A DNA stretch of 64,000 bases from Fen-1301 sp963786395. Its GTDB lineage: Bacteria > Bacteroidota > Ignavibacteria > Ignavibacteriales > Ignavibacteriaceae. The position numbers and the translations under genes were made by a program. Location of the stretch: contig CAWAZD010000019.1 in assembly GCA_963786395.1 (NCBI GenBank), forward strand, positions 1 through 64,000. Direction: 5' to 3'. Shown piece after piece: positions 35,203 to 44,734 of this stretch (the stretch's first letter is position 1; every line of letters begins with the position of its first letter). The notes beneath the pieces were generated by a model. That model was not told where the DNA came from and did no database searches. It worked only from the letters and a program-made list of their open reading frames with translations.

Positions 35203-36196
35203 TTGGAAAACTCTTATAAAAAAGCTGGCGTTGATATTGAAGCCGGGGAAGAGACTGTTAAAAGGATTAAATCATTAGCAAAATCTACCTTCACTAAAGG
35301 CGTTTTGTCAGATATTGGTATGTTCGGAGCCTTCTTTCAACCGGATTTTAGTAATTATAATAATCCGGTTCTTGTTTCAAGTGTTGATGGAGTGGGAACT
35401 AAATTGAAAATTGCATTTCTCGCAGACAAACATGAAACTGTTGGACAAGATTTAGTCAATCATTGCGTCAATGATATTGCTGTTTGCGGGGCAAAACCGC
35501 TTTTCTTTCTTGATTATCTTGCTTTTGGGAAATTAAACCCTCTCAAAGCTGAAATGATAATTTCAGGATTTGCTAAAGCATGTAAAGAAAATGGTTGCGC
35601 TCTGATTGGCGGAGAAACTGCTGAAATGCCAGGAATTTATGAAGGAAATGAATATGATATGTCCGGGACAATAGTTGGAGTTGTTGATAAAACAAAACAT
35701 AATTGAAGGTAAAAATATAAATAAAGGAGATATTTTAATAGGATTCCCCTCAAATGGTCTGCATACTAATGGATATTCCCTTGCAAGGTCGGTCTTGTTT
35801 CCCCGTTTTACCCTCAATGAAAAACTAACTTCGGGTAATACACTTGGTGAAGAACTTCTTCAAATTCATAAATCCTACTTGAAGGTGATTTCTCTGCTGA
35901 TTGGCAATATGGAAATTAAAGGTCTTTCCCATATAACCGGCGGCGGAATTATTGGAAATACAAAAAGAATTATTCCTGAAGGACTTTCCTTAAAAATTGA
36001 ATGGGGAAATTGGAAAGTTCCACCTTTATTCAAACTTATTCAGGATACCGGAAATATAAGTGATGAAGAAATGAGGAAAGTATTTAACCTGGGTATAGGC
36101 TTGGTTGCCGTCGTAAGTAAAAATGATGAATATGAACTTTTTAGATTATCCCGCGATTTAGGTGAAACTCCTGTAACTATTGGTGAAGTGGTTTAA
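35203..36196 (+). CDS. purM: Phosphoribosylformylglycinamidine cyclo-ligase (frameshifted)
   Basis: PurM closes the imidazole ring in purine synthesis (FGAM plus ATP to AIR). The first frame has YKKAGVDIEAGEETVKRIKS, SSVDGVGTKLKIAF, the signature HCVNDIAVCGAKPLFFLDYL and GCALIGGETAEMPGIY. The second frame starts IIEGKNINKGDILIGFPSNG and includes HITGGGIIGNTKRI. They join near 35690, where one extra A in the run 35689-35692 shifts the frame. Restored length is about 330 residues. The start is TTG at 35203 after TGGAG. Purine biosynthesis makes this an unlikely true pseudogene. Confidence 0.9.
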
Positions 36197-36300
36197 TTTA
36201 AACCTACAATTCCGTTGATTTATTTGGTATTTTAACATTTCAAGTAATTAATTATTATTAATCTAATTGTTATTCTAACTGCTCTGTATAAGGAGATTTT

Positions 36301-37662
36301 ATGTTCATCGATACTCATTCACATCTTTTTGCTCCTGAATTTGGAGATGATCTGGATAGTGTAATTGATAATGCAAAATCTAATGGAGTGGATTATATTA
36401 TTGTTCCCGCAACTGATCTGGAATCCTCAAAAAAAGTAATTGAGTTAACTGAAAAATATGATCTTATTTATGGTAGCATAGGCATACATCCTCATGAAAC
36501 TAAAAACTGGGATACCTCCCTTATTAATAATCTGGAAGAACTCTCAAAGAATAATAAAATAGTTGCTATTGGTGAAATTGGACTCGATTATTATTATGAT
36601 TTTTCTCCTAAGGAAAAACAGATTGAAGCTCTAAAAGCACAGCTTGACTTAGCACTTAAACTTAATTTGCCCGTAATATTACATAACAGGGAAGCGGACG
36701 AAGACATGATGGCTATTCTAAAATCTTATGCCGGTACAGGTCTTCGTGCCCAGCTTCATTGTTACAGCAGTACTCTTGAAAATGCCCGGGATCTCTTTCA
36801 GATGCATCATTTAATTTCGTTTACAGGCAACATTACTTTTAATAAAATGGAGAATCTGCGCCAGATTATTTCAAATACAAGTCTTGACCATATTCTCCTC
36901 GAAACAGATTCCCCATATATGGCTCCGGTTCCTTTCAGAGGTAAAAGAAATGAACCTGCACATGTTAAGATAGTTGCGGAAAAAATAGCAGAACTTCATA
37001 AAATAACTGTTGAAGAAGTCGGTATAGTAACTTCCTTTAATGCTTTTAAGTTGTTTGGTATCGGCGGTAAAAAAGATATTGTCTATACCTATAAGATTCA
37101 TAATTCATTATATATTAACATTACAAACAGGTGTAATGCCGACTGCGTTTTCTGTAATAGAAAAACTGCTCCTATTGTTGCAGGATATAACCTTCAAATG
37201 ACTAAAAGTGACGAACCGCCAGCAGAAATTTATATCAGTGAGATAGGTGACCCGAAACAGTATGATGAAATAGTTTTCTGTGGATTTGGGGAACCTACTA
37301 TAAGATGGGATGTTGTTAAAAAAATTGCAAAGTATGTTAAGGATAATGGCGGCAGGACAAGACTAAATACTAATGGACACGGAAACTATATTAACAAAAA
37401 AGATATTACTGCCGAATTAAATCACTTAATTGATGTTGTTTCTATCAGTCTAAATGCAGTTGACCCGAGACAGTATGCTGAAGTTATGCATCTTGATTCA
37501 ATGTTCTTCAATGAAATGATTAATTTTGCAAAGCAGGCAAAGCTCTATGTTGAGAAAGTTGTAATGACGGTTGTATCAATAAGTTCGGTTAACATCGAAA
37601 GAGCAAGAGTGATTGCAGAGCAAAAGGTTGGTGCTGAATTCCGCGTCAGACCATATTTTTAA
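36301..37662 (+). CDS. TatD-family hydrolase fused to a radical SAM domain
   Basis: A 453-residue two-domain protein. Residues 1-about 257 are a TatD metal-dependent nuclease/hydrolase: FIDTHSHLFAPEF, IGIHPHETKNW, IGEIGLDYYYDFSPKEKQIE, PVILHNREAD and ILLETDSPYMAPVPFRGKRN. Residues about 262-453 are a radical SAM domain with the cluster motif C278-x3-C282-x2-C285 (NRCNADCVFC) and FCGFGEPTIRWD. TatD-associated radical SAM proteins are a named family, separate or fused; the substrate is unknown. The gene starts with AAGGAG seven bases before ATG and ends four bases inside the convergent rsmI. Confidence 0.9.
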   Translation: MFIDTHSHLFAPEFGDDLDSVIDNAKSNGVDYIIVPATDLESSKKVIELTEKYDLIYGSIGIHPHETKNWDTSLINNLEELSKNNKIVAIGEIGLDYYYDFSPKEKQIEALKAQLDLALKLNLPVILHNREADEDMMAILKSYAGTGLRAQLHCYSSTLENARDLFQMHHLISFTGNITFNKMENLRQIISNTSLDHILLETDSPYMAPVPFRGKRNEPAHVKIVAEKIAELHKITVEEVGIVTSFNAFKLFGIGGKKDIVYTYKIHNSLYINITNRCNADCVFCNRKTAPIVAGYNLQMTKSDEPPAEIYISEIGDPKQYDEIVFCGFGEPTIRWDVVKKIAKYVKDNGGRTRLNTNGHGNYINKKDITAELNHLIDVVSISLNAVDPRQYAEVMHLDSMFFNEMINFAKQAKLYVEKVVMTVVSISSVNIERARVIAEQKVGAEFRVRPYF

Positions 37663-38345
37663 GAAAGTACCTTCCAGTCAAGAGGGGATAGTACAACTAC
37701 AAACTCACCTTTTGTTACTTTCTCACCGAATGAAGCCAATATTTCAGAAGCTGTGCCTCTCCATGTTTCTTCAAATTTCTTGGTTAGTTCCCGGCAAACG
37801 ACCAGAAACCTTTCCGGCATGTATGTGTTTAACTCAGTCAGAAGCTTCTCAATCCTATATGTTGATTCATACAAAACAACTGTTCTTTCCTCATGACTTA
37901 ATTGTTCCAGTTTCTTCTGTCTTCCTTTTTTCTGAGGAATGAAACCCTCAAAAACAAATGAGTTTGTCGGAAGACCACTTATAGTTAAAGCAGTAATTAA
38001 AGCTGAAGGACCGGGAACAGGCACAACATCAATCCTTTTTTCTATTGCTGCTGAAATAAGTCTTACACCCGGATCAGATATTCCAGGCGTTCCTGCGTCC
38101 GATATCAGTGCACATGAAGCTCCTGATTCAATTCTTTCAAGTATACCCGCAATCCGGTGAGTTTCATTTACTGCGTTCAATGACATAAGTTCTTTCCTTA
38201 TTTCATAATGATTAAGCAGTACTGAAGCAACACGTGTATCTTCGCAGGCAATAAAATCAGCTTCCCTTAAAACCTCAACAGCCCTGAAGGAGATGTCCTT
38301 AAGGTTACCGATTGGAGTACTAACAACAAAAAGTTTATTATTCAT
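37659..38345 (-). CDS. rsmI: 16S rRNA (cytidine1402-2'-O)-methyltransferase
   Basis: A 228-residue RsmI, tetrapyrrole-methylase fold. Motifs: LFVVSTPIGNLKDISFRAVE at the N-terminus, ADFIACEDTRVASVLLNHYE, CALISDAGTPGISDPGVRLI, VVPVPGPSALITAL and FEGFIPQKKGRQK. It methylates the 2'-hydroxyl of C1402 in the decoding centre. It converges on the TatD-radical SAM gene with a four-base overlap. The gene is intact. Confidence 0.95.
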   Translation of the reverse strand: MNNKLFVVSTPIGNLKDISFRAVEVLREADFIACEDTRVASVLLNHYEIRKELMSLNAVNETHRIAGILERIESGASCALISDAGTPGISDPGVRLISAAIEKRIDVVPVPGPSALITALTISGLPTNSFVFEGFIPQKKGRQKKLEQLSHEERTVVLYESTYRIEKLLTELNTYMPERFLVVCRELTKKFEETWRGTASEILASFGEKVTKGEFVVVLSPLDWKVLS

Positions 38346-38357
38346 TCGTTTTAAAAT

Positions 38358-38386
38358 GATAACGGCTCCACTGTGGAGCCGTTATC
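38358..38386 (-). terminator. Strong hairpin terminator after the lysine aminotransferase gene
   Basis: A perfect 13-bp stem (GATAACGGCTCCA at 38358-38370 and its complement at 38374-38386) with a three-base loop, followed on the minus strand by ATTTTAAAAC. It lies 18 bases past the stop of the minus-strand aminotransferase gene. Confidence 0.8.
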
Positions 38387-38404
38387 AGCAAGTAGTGTAA
38401 TTAA

Positions 38405-39775
38405 TTAATTATTTGTACCCAGTAAATAAAGAACATTTCTGATAACTTTCAAGCCCTTGTCAAGAATATCTTTGGAAATATTTAATGCTGGTCTGAAACG
38501 GATTGATTTTTCACCGCATCCCAGTATAAGTACTTTTTCGTTGTAACATAATTCCTTAAACCGGTTTCTTGTCTTTGCATCAGCAAAATCAAATGAACAC
38601 ATTAATCCAAGGCCTCTTGCATTGGATATCAGGTTTGGGAACTCTGCCTGAAGGTTCAATAGATTCTCTAATAAATAATTTCCCATAATCCTTGAATTCT
38701 CTACAAGGTTTTCTTCTTCAATTATCCTGAGGAAATGTTTTGCTCTAACCATATCTGTAAGGTCTGAGCCCCAGGTGGAATTTATGCGGCTGGATACCTT
38801 AAAACAATGGTCATCTACCTGATCAACTATATCAGTTACCATTATTCCGCAGACATTCGTTTTCTTTCCAAAAGCCATAATATCAGGTTTCACATAATGT
38901 TGATGAGCCCACATCTTTCCGGTTAACCCTACACCTGTCTGAACTTCGTCATACATCATCAGTATTTCATTTTCATTTGTTATGTCACGTAGTTTCTCAT
39001 GGAATTCTTTTCTGAAGAAATTATCTCCACCCTCACCTTGTATAGGTTCAAGAATTAGAACTGCTATATCATCCTTATTTGCTCTTATAGCGCGGTTAAT
39101 CTCATCTATTGCTTTTTCCTCAAGATCCTTAATCTTCCCTATATTTTCATTTACAGGGAATGTAATCTTCGGATTCGTAATCCTTGGCCAGTCAAATTTG
39201 GGGAAGTGCTTTATTTTATTCGGTTCAGTATTTGTTAACGATAGTGTGTAACCGCTCCTCCCATGAAACGCCTGTTGAAAGTGAATAACCTTATGCCCCC
39301 TTTCTTCTTTATACCCCTTAGCAAAATTCTTTCTTACCTTCCAGTCAAATGCTACTTTTAATCCGTTCTCTACAGCAAGCGTTCCTGTGGAAATCAGGAA
39401 AAGGTATTTCATATAATCCGGTTTTGCTATCCGGGCAAACGTTTCAACAAAATCAGCCATATAAGTTGTATATATATCAGAGTTGGATGGTTTGTTTGTT
39501 GCCGATATTAAAATTTCTTTCTGAACTTCCGGTAATAACATTTGGGGATGGTTCATCCCTAAAGGAGATGAAGCAAAAAATGTGAAGAAATCGATATAAC
39601 TGTCGCCGTTTCTCTGGTCAACAATTACCGAACCCTGGCTTTTTTCAAGATCAAGAACAAAATCGAACCCGTCTACAAACATATGCTTTCTTAAAGTATC
39701 ATGAACGGCTGAGGCTTGTAATTTAATATTTTCATTGTTAAGAACTTCATCTTCACGTATTATAGTTAAACCCAT
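38405..39775 (-). CDS. lat: L-lysine 6-transaminase (lysine epsilon-aminotransferase)
   Basis: A 456-residue class III PLP aminotransferase of the Lat group, which moves the epsilon amino group of lysine to 2-oxoglutarate, giving 2-aminoadipate 6-semialdehyde. Distinctive stretches are VDQRNGDSYIDFFTFFASSP, HFQQAFHGRSGYTLSLTNTE, ILEPIQGEGGDNFFRKEF, MMYDEVQTGVGLTGKMWAHQ and AFGKKTNVCG, the last holding the probable PLP lysine. The divergent aldehyde dehydrogenase at 40419 would take the product to 2-aminoadipate, so the two make a lysine-catabolic pair. Frame intact. Confidence 0.92.
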   Translation of the reverse strand: MGLTIIREDEVLNNENIKLQASAVHDTLRKHMFVDGFDFVLDLEKSQGSVIVDQRNGDSYIDFFTFFASSPLGMNHPQMLLPEVQKEILISATNKPSNSDIYTTYMADFVETFARIAKPDYMKYLFLISTGTLAVENGLKVAFDWKVRKNFAKGYKEERGHKVIHFQQAFHGRSGYTLSLTNTEPNKIKHFPKFDWPRITNPKITFPVNENIGKIKDLEEKAIDEINRAIRANKDDIAVLILEPIQGEGGDNFFRKEFHEKLRDITNENEILMMYDEVQTGVGLTGKMWAHQHYVKPDIMAFGKKTNVCGIMVTDIVDQVDDHCFKVSSRINSTWGSDLTDMVRAKHFLRIIEEENLVENSRIMGNYLLENLLNLQAEFPNLISNARGLGLMCSFDFADAKTRNRFKELCYNEKVLILGCGEKSIRFRPALNISKDILDKGLKVIRNVLYLLGTNN

Positions 39776-40059
39776 AACAGACTCCAGGGAATTTAATTGA
39801 TTAATAATAATTTTTTAGGGAATGAACAGAGAAGATGAAACTTAATATACGTTTTCGAAGCGGGAGCTGAGGAAGCTCTTTAAAGATTTGAATCCGGTTA
39901 TTTTATGGAAGTCATTATGTAACATGATATTCATATTTTGATACTATAATTTATATATTATTGACACATAAAACAATCTATTTTTTAATATAAATAACCT
40001 CTTTTGCTGTCAATCATCGTGGCCCAATAATTAATCTCAATTAACTCCTAAGTATGAGA

Positions 40060-40143
40060 TAAGTATGAGAGAAGCGGGAGAAGGTAAGGAGAAGAGGCCG
40101 TTTTAGCGTAAAACAGCGTAAAGAAGCGTAAAACAGCGTAAAG
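40060..40143 (-). repeat. TTTACGC-array intergenic repeat, copy B (inverted)
   Basis: GCGTAAAACA, GCGTAAAGAA, GCGTAAAACA, GCGTAAAG are tandem here, preceded by AGCGGGAGAAGGTAAGGAG and by a doubled AAGTATGAGA. It is the reverse complement of copy A at 16089-16170, with nearly identical array, CTCCTTACCTTCTCCCGCT tail and flank. It lies in the 640-base gap between the divergent lysine genes; apart from this repeat and AT-rich promoter sequence nothing else is recognised in that gap. Confidence 0.75.
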
Positions 40144-40418
40144 AAATTTTGAAATAGGTGAGAGGCTTTATGAACAGTTTTTAATGAAGAACGTTAAAAC
40201 TTGATTACTTTTATAATAAATAATCTATAAAATTTATTCCATTTTGTCAAATATTGTCAATAGACTCGAAAGTAATTGTAATAACTCCTTAGAAATGTCA
40301 TAGATACGACTCGATAGAAATGTCAGTAAAAAACTAACTTTAGTGGAATCTAAAATTCCCCCTTATTGCTCAACATCCTAAAAAGTGGTAAATTTGAGTA
40401 ATAATTAAAGGACAATCA

Positions 40419-41952
40419 ATGGATTTCTTAGCCAAACTCGGAATTAAAGAAAAGAACTTCGGCGCTTCTACTGGTACAAAGTGGTTCGAATCTAAAGATC
40501 AGGGTGAACTGAAAATTTATTCTCCCACTAACGGTAAGTTTATAGCCTCTGTATTCCAGGCTTCTCCTGAAGATTATGAGAAATTAATAAAAAAGGGACA
40601 GGAATCATTCCTTTCCTGGAGGAAAATCCCCGCTCCTAAAAGAGGCGAAATTGTCAGGCAGATCGGTCTGAAATTAAGAGAATATAAAAAACCATTAGGC
40701 ACCCTTGTTTCTTATGAAATGGGAAAATCATTACAGGAAGGTATGGGTGAAGTTCAGGAAATGATTGATATTTGCGATTTCTCCGTAGGACAATCAAGAC
40801 AACTTTATGGTTTTACTATGCACTCCGAAAGACCAAGTCACAGGATGTACGATCAATATCATCCACTCGGAATTGTTGGTATTGTATCGGCTTTCAATTT
40901 CCCGGTAGCTGTTTGGTCGTGGAATGCTATGCTTGCAGCAGTTTGCGGAGATGTTAATATATGGAAACCTTCTTCTAAAGTACCCTTGTCAGCTATTGCA
41001 GTCCAGAATATTATCGGTCAGGTTATTAAAGAGAACAATCTTCCTGAAGGTATCTTTTCTCTCATTATAGGGAAAGGATCTACAATTGGCGAAAGGATGC
41101 TAAATGATAAAAGAGTTCCTCTGATATCACTTACTGGATCAACAAAAGTAGGGAAGCATGCCGCTGAAATTATTGCTTCGAGATTCGGGAAATCAATCCT
41201 TGAACTCGGTGGTAATAATGGAATAATTATGACTCCCGATGCTGATTTGAAAATGGCAGTCCCTGCTGTAGTATTCGGCGCGGTTGGTACATGCGGTCAA
41301 AGATGTACATCAACAAGAAGACTCATTATTCATGAATCCATATTTGATAAAGTTAAAGATGTTGTAGTTAATGCTTACCAGGGATTAAAGATTGGCGATC
41401 CCCTTGACGAAAAGAATCATGTAGGACCGCTTATTGATAAAGAAGCAGTTGCACAGTTTACCGCGGCTCTTGAAAATTTACAGAAGAGAAGGTGGCAAGG
41501 TATTATATGGCGGTGAAGTATTAAAAGGACCCGGATACGAATCAGGGACTTATGTTGTTCCGGCAATCTGCGAAGCTAAAAATGATTATGAAATTGTACA
41601 GGAAGAAACCTTTGCACCGATTCTTTATTTAATTAAGTACTCCGGCGGAGTGGATGATGCAATTGCTATCCATAATAATGTTGTGCAGGGATTATCTTCA
41701 GCTATATTCACAAATAACATGAGAGAAGCAGAACAATTCCTTTCAGCCTGGGGGAGTGACTGCGGTATTGCAAATGTGAATATCGGAACATCCGGTGCTG
41801 AGATCGGTGGAGCTTTCGGTGGCGAAAAAGAAACCGGTGGCGGCAGAGAATCAGGTTCCGATGCCTGGAAATCTTACATGAGAAGACAGTCCAACACAAT
41901 AAATTACGGAACTGATCTGCCTCTTGCACAAGGAATTAAATTTAACATTTGA
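40419..41952 (+). CDS. ALDH7-like aldehyde dehydrogenase, 2-aminoadipate semialdehyde dehydrogenase (frameshifted)
   Basis: An NAD(P)-dependent aldehyde dehydrogenase resembling antiquitin (ALDH7). Motifs: YHPLGIVGIVSAFNFPVAVW, SLTGSTKVGKHAAEII, SILELGGNNGIIMTPDADLK and the catalytic-Cys region GAVGTCGQRCTSTRRLI. The first frame ends at 41516. The second resumes EGGKVLYGGEVLKGPGYESG and includes IVQEETFAPILYLIKY and FGGEKETGGGRESGSDAWKS. One extra A near 41487 explains the shift. Restored length about 511 residues. Divergent from the lysine aminotransferase and expected to oxidise its semialdehyde product to 2-aminoadipate. Confidence 0.88.
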
Positions 41953-41984
41953 TTTTGATGTTTTTCTTAAGTGAAGAATGTGTG

Positions 41985-42250
41985 CCTATTTGTCATCCCT
42001 GCGAAAGCAGGGATCCCATGGTTTGTTCATAACTCCAATTTGTCATTCTGAATGCGTGTCCGACTCTGCGTAGTGGAGTGAAGAATCTCCTCTTTGAAGG
42101 ACAACTATTTGAATGGAAACCATAATTATATTATCTTTCCGTTCCAAATTATGAAGTCATTCACGTATTGGATTTGTCATTCCCGCGAAGGCGGGAATCC
42201 ATGCAGCGAATTTGTCATTCCGTCCCGATGGATCGGGAGGAATCTCATGA
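41985..42250 (+). repeat. Cluster of four REP-like TTTGTCAT palindromic repeats
   Basis: Four related units start with TTTGTCAT. The first has stem ATCCCTGC-GAAA-GCAGGGAT (41995-42014). The second is TTTGTCATTCTGAA with GTGAAGAATCTC (42040-42090). The third is ATTCCCGC-GAAG-GCGGGAAT (about 42178-42197). The fourth holds TCCCGAT-GG-ATCGGGA (about 42222-42238). GNRA-like loops and GC-rich stems contrast with the AT-rich surroundings. They fill the gap between the aldehyde dehydrogenase and tRNA-Arg. Confidence 0.8.
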
Positions 42251-42271
42251 TTTAATAGAAATATTAGTAAT

Positions 42272-42345
42272 GCACCCGTAGCTCAATTGGATAGAGCGTC
42301 TGACTACGGATCAGGAGGTTGAGGGTTCGATTCCTTCCGGGTGTA
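42272..42345 (+). tRNA. tRNA-Arg (anticodon ACG)
   Basis: Acceptor GCACCCG pairs with CGGGTGT (one G-T). The anticodon arm CTGA-CTACGGA-TCAG shows ACG, whose A would be deaminated to inosine, and the T arm has GGTTCGATTCC. No CCA encoded. A strong terminator begins six bases later. Confidence 0.95.
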
Positions 42346-42350
42346 CAAAA

Positions 42351-42379
42351 GAAAGCCTGCAAAGTATGCAGGCTTTCTT
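42351..42379 (+). terminator. Terminator after tRNA-Arg
   Basis: GAAAGCCTGCA (42351-42361) and TGCAGGCTTTC (42367-42377) make a perfect 11-bp stem with an AAGTA loop, followed by TTATTTT. Confidence 0.9.
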
Positions 42380-42551
42380 ATTTTAAATATTGTTCAATAA
42401 CAGCCATATCCAAAATACAATTAGATCCCCTATAAATTATATCCCTCTACCGGCGTTTTAGCTTATTTAATGCTGCCCTTTATTCCTTTGGTTTAGTTAA
42501 TAGTTCAAACATGAGAGTTTAGAATAGATTTTAAAATGTACTTTAAACACC

Positions 42552-42598
42552 CGTTCTGTCTTAGTTCTGTGTTGTTTCCGTGTTAGTTCGGTGTCCCA
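42552..42598 (+). repeat. Short imperfect tandem repeat (GTTCTGTGTTA-type)
   Basis: Four degenerate units of 10-12 bases: GTTCTGTCTTA, GTTCTGTGTT, GTTTCCGTGTTA, GTTCGGTGTCCC. It lies in the 400-base gap between the tRNA terminator and the GH5 gene. The same gap has two loosely similar blocks (around 42655 and 42716) each with AAAAAGTA, a CCTCTA element and CCCCT before a T-rich stretch. No gene is seen in the gap. Confidence 0.5.
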
Positions 42599-42781
42599 TG
42601 CAGGCGTAATTTTTAGAAGTTCAGAGGTAAACTTTCGTTTCTTAAATTATCAATAAAAAGTAAGCCTCTAATATTAATACACCCCTTTTCCGGTTTTTGA
42701 TCATTTTTGAGAGCAAAAAAAAGTAGCCCTCTACTAGTTATACATCATTACCCCTGTTTTCATGCATGGATAAGCTTTTAC

Positions 42782-44734
42782 TTATCTTATCAATACCATT
42801 TTCTTTACTTGTACAAATGCACCGGCTTCTATCTTATAGAAATATACTCCGCTTGGAAGATTATCCGCTGTGAATTTAACAGAATGTTTCCCTGACTCAC
42901 CATATTGAATTGCAAAGGAATTAACCATATCCCCAAGGGCATTATATATTTTAAATTTAACACTACCCGGGTCCTTAATAGTAAAATCAATATTAGTGGA
43001 AGGATTAAAAGGATTTGGGTAATTCTGTAACAATTCATAACTGTTTAATGAAATTGGATCGACAGAATCCGGTGAGGTTAAATCAAATTTCATATAGTTC
43101 AGATTATATCCGCCTGCTATGAAATTAATCTGGAAAGTATGGCTTCCTTTTATAAGATGTAATCCACTTACAGTTGAATTCCCCCATTTCTGCCATCCAC
43201 CAGTGGATGGGATTGAAATAACTGAACTAAATGATAAATCATCCAATTTATATTGAAGAGTTCCCCCGGCGCTGTTTGCTGCTGCACGGAAGGTAATTGA
43301 ATATATTCCTGACTGCTTTACATCTATTGTGTATTTCAAAAACTCCGATCCGTTTATCCAACCTACATTATAGCCATTAGTTACCAAATCACTACATGGT
43401 TCAATATCAACATTATCATTCCTGTATGCTCCGCCTGAATTATTTACATCTAAATCCTGATAAGCAAACCCTGACCTTCCCAAATCATAATCACTTGCGT
43501 ATACGATTCCAGGTATAGCATTTGGTTTAAATGGAATTGTTACATAAGTACCTGGCTGCCTGATTAAAGCATCTATCACATTCTGATTAAACACACAATT
43601 CTGAAGTAATAAATTATCTGCTAGTTTTGTAAAAGCGTCTATACACGTTGCACTTGAAGGTTTTGAACCTGTACCTTTCCAATAATTAAGCACAGCATCG
43701 TATTCTGCAGGTTTCTTAATAAGGAAAAAACCAGAAACAGATTCTATCTTTTTAAGTGTCCACCATGACCAGCTTATGTTGTTCTGTTCAACCAAAGCAA
43801 CTGCCTCTGTACACCATTGATTGTTATTTTCACCTGACTCGCCAAGCCATAAAGGCCGGTTAGTTGAATTTCTGATATCAATATATCCCTGAATTGAACC
43901 AATTGTGTTATCGTTCCAGTATTTGTGAAAACTGTAAACCATATTGTTGTCCCAGGCTGGAGTTAATCCGGTAAAATCATTTGCCCACTGATTCCCTTCA
44001 ATATAAATAATATGGTTCGGGTCTACACTCCTTATTGCATTCGTAATTTTAATGTATAAACTGCGGAGGGCAGTATTATTTGGTAAATTCCATACAGTTT
44101 CATTTAGCAGATCATAACCCCCGATCCATTTTCGTGTAGAATACCTCTGTGCAAGTTTTTTCCAGAGTTCTACTGTTCTGTTCTGATTACTTGTATCCTG
44201 CCATAAGGAAGGGTAGTTTGAATCATAGTCGCTTATATTTGCGCTATTCTGTCCACCAAACGCACAATGAAGATCCAGTATCAAATAAATGTGGTTGTCT
44301 TCGCATTGCTGGAGTAAACTGTCAATTAATACAAACCCTGATTCAGTATAAACATAGGGTGAGTCTTTGGGGCTTAATAAATTATAATGCATAGGAAGAC
44401 GCACAGAATTGAATCCGAGCGAAGCTATCATTTCAATGTCCTTCCTGGTTACAAAATTAGCTCTGTATTTGTCAAAAAATTTATTGGTTTCATCAGTACC
44501 GATCAGTGATTCTATTTTATTCCTGATTTCTGTTGGTGAGTTTGCAAATCCATCTGTCTGCAGCATATATCCTTCAGGTACAAGCCATCCGCCTAATCCG
44601 ATACCTTTTAAAATAATTGCACTCCCATTGGGGTCACTGATTGATTTATTAAAAACATGAAGATATGATTGGGAGAATGTGGGAATCGTTAAAAAAAGAA
44701 GAGCAGAAATAATAAAGAATCTTCTTATATGCAT
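42782..44734 (-). CDS. Secreted GH5 beta-glucanase with CBM6 and T9SS sorting domain
   Basis: About 650 residues, starting at the Met at 44734 so that the signal peptide MHIRRFFIISALLFLTIPTF is used. The catalytic domain (about 25-340) is GH5, of the exo-beta-1,3-glucanase-like kind: GLGGWLVPEGYML, LGFNSVRLPMHYNL, ILDLHCAFGGQN, the acid/base in YDLLNETVW and the nucleophile in LWLGESGEN. A CBM6 follows (about 405-550; VDIEPCSD, YNVGWINGSEFLKYTIDV), then the sorting domain (LQNYPNPFNPSTNIDF ... KKMVLIR). Predicted to act outside the cell on beta-glucan. Frame intact; its promoter region is shared with the divergent esterase gene. Confidence 0.88.
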   Translation of the reverse strand: MHIRRFFIISALLFLTIPTFSQSYLHVFNKSISDPNGSAIILKGIGLGGWLVPEGYMLQTDGFANSPTEIRNKIESLIGTDETNKFFDKYRANFVTRKDIEMIASLGFNSVRLPMHYNLLSPKDSPYVYTESGFVLIDSLLQQCEDNHIYLILDLHCAFGGQNSANISDYDSNYPSLWQDTSNQNRTVELWKKLAQRYSTRKWIGGYDLLNETVWNLPNNTALRSLYIKITNAIRSVDPNHIIYIEGNQWANDFTGLTPAWDNNMVYSFHKYWNDNTIGSIQGYIDIRNSTNRPLWLGESGENNNQWCTEAVALVEQNNISWSWWTLKKIESVSGFFLIKKPAEYDAVLNYWKGTGSKPSSATCIDAFTKLADNLLLQNCVFNQNVIDALIRQPGTYVTIPFKPNAIPGIVYASDYDLGRSGFAYQDLDVNNSGGAYRNDNVDIEPCSDLVTNGYNVGWINGSEFLKYTIDVKQSGIYSITFRAAANSAGGTLQYKLDDLSFSSVISIPSTGGWQKWGNSTVSGLHLIKGSHTFQINFIAGGYNLNYMKFDLTSPDSVDPISLNSYELLQNYPNPFNPSTNIDFTIKDPGSVKFKIYNALGDMVNSFAIQYGESGKHSVKFTADNLPSGVYFYKIEAGAFVQVKKMVLIR

